Source: Leptodontidium sp. MPI-SDFR-AT-0119
Lineage: Eukaryota > Ascomycota > Leotiomycetes > Helotiales > Leptodontidiaceae
Assembly (NCBI GenBank): GCA_020726505.1
Contig: JAHLEZ010000005.1
Location: forward strand, 2,170,001 to 2,234,000
Direction of reading: 5' to 3'
Length of the DNA: 64,000 nt
Of the stretch, positions 54,765 to 64,000 are shown piece by piece. Numbering within the stretch: position 1 is the stretch's first letter; the number at the start of each line of letters is the position of its first letter. The notes beneath the pieces are model-generated. The model was given only the letters and a program-made list of their open reading frames with translations, did no database searches and was not told where the DNA came from. The position numbers and the translations under genes were made by a program.

Positions 54765-57165
54765 ATGTCAACACAGGACCACATTTCCCAAGATCCGGGA
54801 AATCCGATCTCTCAACCGTCTGTAGATCATCAACTGCGGGAGCCAGGATCTCATCAGGACCAACCAAAAACGTCAAATGAACCTGAACACTACAACCCCG
54901 AAGTAGAACGCTTTGAAGATTCCCTTGCCGCCATCGCAGATGACCAACCACTGCATCCGATAGGAACAGCCCAGCAAACACTTGCCAACCTTAATCCTAT
55001 TCCTGCTATTCGGGAAAAGTCAGACATAATCACAAAAAGTTTCATCGCTGATAGCCATGATCTCGCTCATGGTTTCGAGATTGAAGGCGCCTTGCAAGTC
55101 CATGATGAGCAGACCAATGGCGGGGTCAAGGATATTGGTTGGCACAAACCCAATGTTGAAATACCGGATCCACTCATCGACGGTATAACAAATGGGCATC
55201 TATTTACCATGATCAGACGATTCAATAAAGTAAGAATGAAAATATTTCACGTTGTTATCTTGGGTTGCAACTAAAATGCCACACACAGGATGTCTTCGCC
55301 GTTCAAGCGGTTTCCCCATCTGTGGCCAGAGGTCTCGACCTGAACGATGCTTGGAGCGACGAATATTCAACTGACAAATTGACTCTTCATCTCCAACGAC
55401 TATACCTGAGCATTGTACTTGGACTAGCCAGCTTCGGAAAACAAGTATCTCGGCTCCGTTCATGGAAAGAAACTGGAAGGACTTCAGCCTTCTGTGCGGT
55501 ATGTTTCCTCCCTGAAAGGTGCCACGAATTCAAATTAACAATTGAAGATGTATTTTCTAGCCTGGATCCTCGGCCTCCTCACACCTCTCACCCTTGGAAC
55601 AGTAATGCTCACCATATCCTCCGAAACGGCTCGAGATACGCTCTTCCCACCCGCGCCTCGCGCACTCGTCAATATCAACACTGGGGGTCTCCAAGAGCCA
55701 GCTTCCGGTCACCTCGGCACACTCGACAGTCTGACTGGCGCACCGGAAAAGCAAGAAGGCGAAGCAATCGAGGAAGAAGCCGCAAATTTCGTTCGGAATA
55801 TTCGACATCTAGTGCAAAGAGCCGTCGGAATGCACGAGAAAGAAGAAAATGATGGCGATCCACTTGAAGGAAAAGTCCCGAAGCCCATCCGGAAAGGAGT
55901 CAAAGCCATCAAGGCAAAAGGTACAACCGACGGACACGCGACGGAAGAGGACGACCAGACACAAAAACCGATGGAGAAAGTTCTATGGAGTAAGGCAAAT
56001 CCCGAAAAATTGGTTGGGGTTATGAAGATTGCTCCCCACATTGTGGGTGAAATTGTTGATTATTGGGAACGGTTTGCCAAGTAAGTCGACGAAATAGTTT
56101 CAGAAACTCTGCTGACTTGAGAAGTGTCATTTCTCCAGCCCCTCCATTCTCAAAGTTGGCATTCATGAGGATTAATGCCGTTCTCTTGCCACTATTCTTG
56201 TGTTCATTTTTCATAAGCAGCTACATGGTCTACAAAGGAACTGGCTTCGTGATTGGCCTAGGGATCTTTGGCGATCCAGTGTTGACTCCAGCACTGCAAT
56301 GGCTGAATCAGAAATATCCCAACTGGGTCGAACTTATCGAGCCCAAGAAGTATGTGAATTTAAGACCCCAAATATGTTCTCTGCTGACCTAAATAGTAAC
56401 CTTCTGCGTGGCGTCCCGACCAACAGTCAACTGACATTGACACTTCTTCGAATCGGGGAAGTTCACAAAACACCCATCCCACCTGTGCCAACATCAAGGC
56501 CAGACGATGCAGATCAACAACAGGCCATTGACCTAGGAGACGTGCCACTCGCTGCTTCCCCAGCAGCAAAGCTCTCAGCAATCCAAGAGTCACCAACCGA
56601 CAAGACCGAAGCCAATGCAGAGGAGAGCAAAGCCGAGCCCAAACATAAACGACTATCCAAAATCACTCGAATCTTCAAGGGAAATACTAAAGCAGTCGTG
56701 GAGTCCAAACTTTCTATCGATCATGTTCGTGCGAAAGCCGGGTCTGACAAAGCGAAGGGTCACCTGGGTGTTCTTCCCAAGCCGAAGAATCTCGTCTATG
56801 CAGGACCAAGCCATTTCAAAGCTCGACTAGACGGCAAACAAGGCTGGCTGTACATCACTGAAGGTGCCAGGCCAGTCTTACTTTACACAACCAAAGATCC
56901 GAGGCCGAATAGCAAAGATGCCGGAAACCTGGAGCCGCTTGTGGCGATCGAGGTTGAGGGTATCAAACAATTGAAAAGGGCAACTGCATTCGTAGGTAAA
57001 CCTGCTGAAATGGCAGCTGATTGGTCGAGTGACAAGGAGCTGTTGGGTAGTGTTGAGGTTGAGGATGGGAATGGGAAGATGTGGAGGTTCACGGCCCTTC
57101 CCGAAAGAGATGAGTTGTTCAATCGCCTGATTGCTCTGGGTGGGCAAAAATGGCTGAATCTGTGA
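54765..57165 (+). CDS. DUF3292 family membrane protein
   Basis: Five exons: 54765-55229, 55289-55498, 55548-56080, 56125-56349 and 56397-57165, giving 733 residues with all phases consistent. The N-terminal 150 residues are polar. From exon 2 the sequence follows the fungal DUF3292 pattern: DLNDAWSDEYSTDKLTLHLQRLYLS, GLASFGKQVSRLRSWKE, a membrane pair (YFLAWILGLLTPLTLGTVML), INTGGLQEPASGHLGT, LTGAPEKQ, EEEAANFVRNIRHLVQRA, VPKPIRKGVKAIKAKG, then hydrophobic segments (INAVLLPLFLCSFFISSYM, GTGFVIGLGIFGDP) and NLLRGVPTNSQLTLTLLRIGE. The last 180 residues (LVYAGPSHFKARLDGKQGWLYI) resemble a GRAM/PH-type lipid-binding fold, which is my inference. The function is unknown. Confidence 0.9.
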
Positions 57166-58723
<1,558 letters not shown>

Positions 58724-59260
58724 AGCATTGGCTAAGGGGCTGGTTTTCAGATGGAGCAGTACTAGCCTTCACTTCACTGTCAATATTAAGTTACTCGGGT
58801 ACATAGCAGTTAGTAGTTAAAATCGAATACTATACGTCCGAGGTCGAAAACATCAATGGGCAAGTTACTGAAAAAGCTTTTGATCGGTGGACACTTTTGG
58901 TAGATCAGGACCCGGGGTCACACCTGGTTAGCTTGAGACCACCAACATGTTAGAATGAAGGCAGAATAACATTTACATCCCTAGAAGAACATCACAACCA
59001 AGTCTGGCAGATATCTCATCCCAGTCGTAGAACTGGTTCGGCCTGAATGGTTTCAGATTCACCGATGAAGCAACGAACCAAACAGCCTACATTACGACTG
59101 ACGAAAGACAAAGTTGCCTTGTCAAGTTTACCACATGGCAGAGTTTGAGCTTGTATCTCAAACGTTCCTAATTGTACAAAACCTATGAATAACCGTACCA
59201 ACAAAAATCGTTGCCTCGTAAGATTCCAATCTAAGTCATGAAGTTCATACATCGTCGTAA
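58724..59260. other. convergent intergenic region
   Basis: 3' flanks of the xylanase (+) and laccase (-) genes. Nothing was recognised. Confidence 0.5.
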
Positions 59261-61397
59261 TCAAAGACCGGAGTCGATCTGGTCGACGACTGTCGTATTT
59301 GTGAAAGCCGCCCACTCTCTACACCCTTGAGCCAACGTCTGTGGGATCTTGATAGCCTTGATCTTCTCCGGTTGCTCTAGAATCGTGATATACAGACCTC
59401 CAGAAACGTGCCAGGCGATATGACTGTGCGACTGTTAGTAGACATATCCAGGCTTCTAGAAGGTGGAAAGAGGGTAGAGAAAATTATTTACCAATGGAAT
59501 GGCCAAGCTCCTGGGTTATCGGTCACGATTTGAAGGGCAATGTGACTTCCTCCTGGCACCAGCATGACGTCTCGACGCATCGGGTTTGCAGCATTTGTAA
59601 CCGTGCCGTCCCATGCGCCTGGTCCTTGATGCAAGACGAAGAAATTGTGTCCATGCATATGCATTGGATGAGCTGGAAAGCCTGCGGGGTTGTTGACGAC
59701 AAATCTAGACTACGAGTTAATACTGCCAGCTCGAAGAGTAGGATTTGAGTTATTTGTTGTGAGGGTGTACTTACGTTACAGATCCGTTTGTTCCGTAGTT
59801 GTAAACATTCCACTCCGGCGGAAAGCTTGTATTCCCGAGATTGGCCAACAGCAGGACTGGAGAGTTGTAATTGCCTCTAAAACTTTGTCCATTCACACTC
59901 CATTGGAAAATGTTGGAGGCGTTTGGTGCAAAGTTGATGTCATATTGTTGGACGAAGCTGGATTGGGCGGGTGGGGTGATAGGATAGAAAGGCGTGGTAA
60001 GGGAAAGATCGTCATTGGCACAAGTAGCTGGGTCTGGTACGTCCCATGGCTTGGATGTTGGTGCTTTGGAGAGACTTGCAAAATCATAGCCAATTGCAGC
60101 AACAGCGTAAGGCTGCTTGGCCACAGAGCAGGGGATGGAGATGTTGGCCCTCATCCAGTAGCTATCTGTGAAACCGCCAACATTGGCCGTGACTAGAACA
60201 TCAGCTCGTTGACCGATCTGTCAATTGAATTAGCGGTGAATCAATTGGGAAAGCGTGAGAAAAGCACGTACTCCGAGAGTCACAACCTTGGTGGTGTAAG
60301 GCTTGATAGGTACAAAGTCGTAGGAAATAACCGTCAGAAGATGGCCATCGATACTGAAACGTTGGATTGCCTATGTATTGTTAGTTAATTGACTTTCAAG
60401 ATGATGAGAAGAATAATGGAGGGAGTTGCATACTTCAGCGCCGGCGTTGATCAGTCGAAGGCGATGAGTCTTCCCCTTGCGGAAACGGAACTTGCTAATT
60501 CCCGCATTTGGTGTACACGGAAGAGTTGTGTTTGAGCAGTCAAAGATACCCTTGCCGTTGATCATATTGTTGTCGCTAGACGGGACGATGAGAGAGAAGT
60601 CAAATGTATTAGAGAGCACTCCTTCGAGGATCTCGAAATAACTCTTGTGGAAGTAGTCACTCAGCATCACCGGGCCCAGATCAATATCGTAAGCAACGTT
60701 CTTCGGACCGTGAATAACAATCGGGCCTATGAGACCATCCGCATACTGAGCACTGTAATGCGAATGATACCAGGTCGTGCCATAAGTATCTGCTTGGAAG
60801 TTGTAGGTGAAGGAGCTGCCGGGAGCAATGGGACATTGCTGAACAGAAGCGACACCATCATAGTACTGGGTTTTCTTTTGGAGAAACCCATGCCAATCTG
60901 TATCAGGACGTAAATAAAGGCACTGTGCTGGGGACGGGCGGGAAAGCTTACGGATGCCAATGCCCTCTCCAGGGTTCATGATCTTGTTGTGGACTGTAAC
61001 CATTATTTGATCTCCCTAGATGAAGTCAATAAAGGTTGATAGCGGCATTGAACATAAAACACACCCAGTTCGCTTCAATCGTGGGCCCTGGGAATTGCCC
61101 GTTGATGAGAATAACATTTTTTGAAACCCCATCCGGTTTGATTGTCGAACGGGTGATAGTAAAATCATAGACTCTAGTCACACCAGTTGTTGGTGGGAAA
61201 TCGGGGTTAGATGTTCTCGCCGTCAAACTTCCCCATGGGAACCCCTGTGGAAGGGGGTTGTTCGTCAAGAAAGCAGGTAAGGTAGGGGCATTCAATGTGC
61301 CATAAAGAGAGGCTCCATTCTGTTGATTGGGTGTCAGATTGCCTACAAGAGACAGAGCTCCAGTGAGCAAGCCAGTGATGATCTTCGCCAGAGGCAT
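59261..61397 (-). CDS. laccase (ascomycete multicopper oxidase)
   Basis: Seven exons on the minus strand: 61397-61065, 61015-60952, 60897-60434, 60370-60272, 60217-59775, 59704-59492 and 59423-59261, giving 592 residues with every phase consistent. A signal peptide ([15 protein letters not shown]) is present. All four copper motifs are seen: HWHGF (133-136), WYHSHYS (near 177), HPMHMHGH (near 480) and [12 protein letters not shown] (538 onward, with the T1 Cys). The residue after the last His group (Leu in SGGL) suggests a fairly high redox potential among laccases. The protein ends DSGL, the C-terminal plug typical of ascomycete laccases. It oxidises phenolics with O2 and may act on lignin, pigments or plant phenolics. 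Two junctions are notable: exon 6 starts after the inner CTAG at 59705, and exon 7 starts so that HCH is formed. Confidence 0.96.
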
Positions 61398-64000
61398 TTT
61401 GGCTTGCTATAGACTGAAAGATGCTGGGCAGCGATGAAAAGAACGGACGATGACAGGTTTATGTAGGAAATACATCGCTACAAAGTTACACAAACAATTC
61501 TCGTCGCATCATACGCTTTGGAGGTGAACCTGTTAGTGCACGTCCACCAGCATAGCTGGACCCACTTTCGAGCCTGCATTATTTCCACGGTTCAGGTTGC
61601 GATCATGACAATAAGCTTCGACAAGGGGGGGAACTCAACCCGCAGAAACCTTAAAGACCTTAGTTTACTCCTTGACCATGTGCAAAGAGATTGATTCTAT
61701 TATTTTGGGGTAGATCGAGAACCAAATAGACGACAAAATGTTCTTTTGAACCACTCGATGGTCAAGAAAAACGCCTCTGGAAGATCACGAAAGACACGTA
61801 CCGCGCTGACGGTAAGATTGAGGCTCGTGAGGAGATTCCATTGCATTAGTCTCCTCTAATTTAGCAAAATCAATAGTTTGAAAATAAGTCTGACAGAAGT
61901 GATGGACTCATGCAGTGAGCAGTGAGCGGCTTGGACTTCGGAGAAGGCTCTTTCCTCGTATATGGTCCGAGCACTTACCTCAATAGAAAGTTGCCGATCA
62001 TCAGCAAAGTTCCTTAATAGATAGACAATTCCTATGATGAAAATGCGATCCACATGTTCTGGTCTGAACCGGAAAATCTCAACAGCCCTGGGAAACGTGA
62101 CTGCATCTTGCATACATTTGCAAGCATTTAAATTTTTTCAAACAAACAAACAAGACTTCTCCAAAGACACCAGTGCCTCGCCGCCTGCCCCCTTGCTGAT
62201 TAGAAAACCCTAAGCGTCCGAATATACCGAACGGGATCACGTCAATGCTGACCCGGCCAGTCAAAGCTGACCAAAACACTGGAAGCGAGAAAATAAGCCT
62301 CAGGATCACCATCAGCCCTGGTCTAGATCCCGGATTTCCTCTTTTAGGGCTCCTGGAAGTTCTTCGGTTATATTTCTCTGGCGATCGTAGGGTTGGACTA
62401 GCTCTCAGCCTCCTCAAGATCGACAACAGACCCCCCTCACTAAGCACGGCTTAGCTCGTCTGATACAGTCCAGTCAAGCCTTGTACCTGATCGCAGGTAT
62501 GAATACGAGGTCACAACGCAAACTAGAGCCTTCTAACAGGACCCAAAAGCAAATTCCTGCATCGAACCATTGTTTTGGCGCTTTACTTCGACAACAATTG
62601 GATAATACGAATTCGGGTAGGACTCTGACCTCAGCGTCCAAGCTTATGTTCTGGGGGGGTTGGCGAGATACTTGTGTGATACTCGAGCTATTGATTTGGG
62701 GGAATTCCGCCCGCTCGAATGGTTGGTCCCTAAAGCACTAGAAATGGCCCTAATTTAGCGGACTAATATGTCTCACAGCACACTTCTCAACACCCTTCTG
62801 ACAGCAGGGCAGCAGTAACGTCATGTGCCAGTTTTTAACTCCCTGAATTTCCTCGAGTCGAGAGTGATATACATGTAATTCCGTAAATGTGCTTGTTTCC
62901 GAACTGGAGTTCGGAGAAAACACTCTGAAGTCCCCGCAAAGGTTTCAGTCGGAATATTTTTAACCACTTGCACATCCACTAATGCACGCCACCGCACGCG
63001 GCTCGTCAAGCGAATCCTCGTGAAGATAAGATGAAGTGGACGGTCAAGATAACGGATCCTTTTTGGGTGAGAAGCTTTATTGCTGGCCGCACAAGTCATG
63101 CAAGCTTTCAGAGCAAGCTACTTGTTATGCATCTCTAGCTGCAGGAGTACAGTACGACCAATCATTCTCAGTATCCAGCCTTGACGCCCATGATCAGATT
63201 TCAGCTTCCATCTGTCAAGTGAGTTGTCGCCTCCAAGTTCAGCCTCCTCAAGAAACTTTGACAGTTTTGTCCCGAGTTAACCGAAGAGTTTGCCCTAAAC
63301 CTCACAGGCTAGCAGTGCATATTCCCTATTAAAATAGCATGATCCTTCAATGCACAAGCAACTCTCTAATACACCCCTTTCTGCATAAGCTAGTCCTGCC
63401 ACGAAGGACAGCTCACTCAGTTTTCTTAGTTTTGCCACGAGGGCAAGACTTGAGCGAGCCACGGACAGACTCAAGGAGCCGGCAACTCCAAGACCATTTT
63501 TAGAAACGAGACTTGAAAGATATAGATTAGAAATCCGAGCTCTAGGTGCTTGGCGGTGAAGACCCCTAGGATCTCCACGAGCATTTCTGCGAAGCAAACA
63601 AGCTTTCATCTGATCTACTTGACGTGGGCCACATCCAGACAGACATGCATGAGTTGCCCCGCTCAGCTCTCAATGATACGTGGCAAGCTTTTCTTCAGCC
63701 GCATCGGCAGTTCCTTCATCCTTCAACGTGATAGTCTAGTCAGCGCTGCCCCAGGCATCGCCGAGAAGGAACTGTGGGTCTGGACGCTCCCAGACACAGT
63801 CACGTCGCTTCATTTCACCCTGACTTATCGCACTTAGTGACGGTGTTCATAGAGGGAAGACATCATCGCTTAGAAATACTAACCCGGGTGCCAGGAGACC
63901 AGGTGTGTTGGGTGACTAGAATGGACTAGTGGAGCTTCTGGAAATAACACTCAGAAATCGTGTGGAGAGTTCACGCTGAGCGAAGGGTAGTAGAGCCAAT
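61398..64000. other. 2.6-kb right-end region without recognisable genes
   Basis: Begins with the laccase promoter. Beyond about 61800 several open frames of 85-122 codons exist, the longest on the minus strand at 62079-62447 (Arg-rich with hydrophobic stretches), plus 63295-63609 (-). None shows a start context, domain or splice partners I can defend. The patchwork of short frames would fit an old, mutated repeat, but no terminal repeats or transposase motif were seen. Confidence 0.4.

Overview
This window is nuclear DNA of a filamentous ascomycete (Pezizomycotina). The evidence is short spliceosomal introns (about 41-118 bp, mostly GTANGT-type donors), two HET-domain genes, an ascomycete-type laccase ending in DSGL, a 2EXR protein, a DUF3292 protein, a Hos3-type deacetylase, and CT-rich leaders with widely spaced genes. 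A plant-associated or saprotrophic Leotiomycete fits best, but that placement is inference from gene flavour. No tRNA, rRNA, CRISPR array or intact transposon was recognised.

Left part (1-31 kb): an R3H-associated-domain protein with a C8 frameshift; a 4.2-kb gene-poor stretch; a secreted FAD-linked oxidoreductase without the usual flavin-linking His; a DUF899 thioredoxin-like protein; a Dabb-GFA fusion with a G12 frameshift; a Ser-rich single-pass membrane protein; a 2EXR protein; the queuine tRNA-ribosyltransferase catalytic subunit; a 1225-residue Hos3-like histone deacetylase; a HET protein; and a membrane-anchored M20 carboxypeptidase (CPS1-like).

Centre (32-41 kb): an IAH1-like SGNH esterase, then a compact carbohydrate block. 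A GH1 beta-glucosidase and a GH95 alpha-L-fucosidase converge with 23 bp between their stop codons, and a sugar-porter MFS transporter diverges from the GH95 gene across a promoter rich in CreA-type SYGGRG motifs. Neither hydrolase has a signal peptide. This suggests import of fucosylated oligosaccharides (for example from xyloglucan) followed by cytosolic cleavage.

Next (41-45.4 kb): three tandem paralogues of an unrecognised Cys-rich, secreted, probably GPI-anchored family. They share Cys spacing and intron positions; the first lacks the C-terminal module. Then come an arginase-superfamily pseudogene with three frame breaks, an MTP18/MTFP1-like mitochondrial protein, a frameshifted SDR, an intact AYR1-like SDR and a second HET gene.

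Right part (54-64 kb): a five-exon DUF3292 membrane protein, a GH11 xylanase convergent with a seven-exon laccase, and 2.6 kb with no recognisable gene. With GH1 and GH95 these give the window a plant cell-wall-degrading character.

A cross-cutting observation is that four genes carry single-base-type frame breaks, several at homopolymers. Sequencing error and real decay cannot be separated without reads. All exon boundaries were read by eye from splice signals, frame and family expectation; no database search was run.
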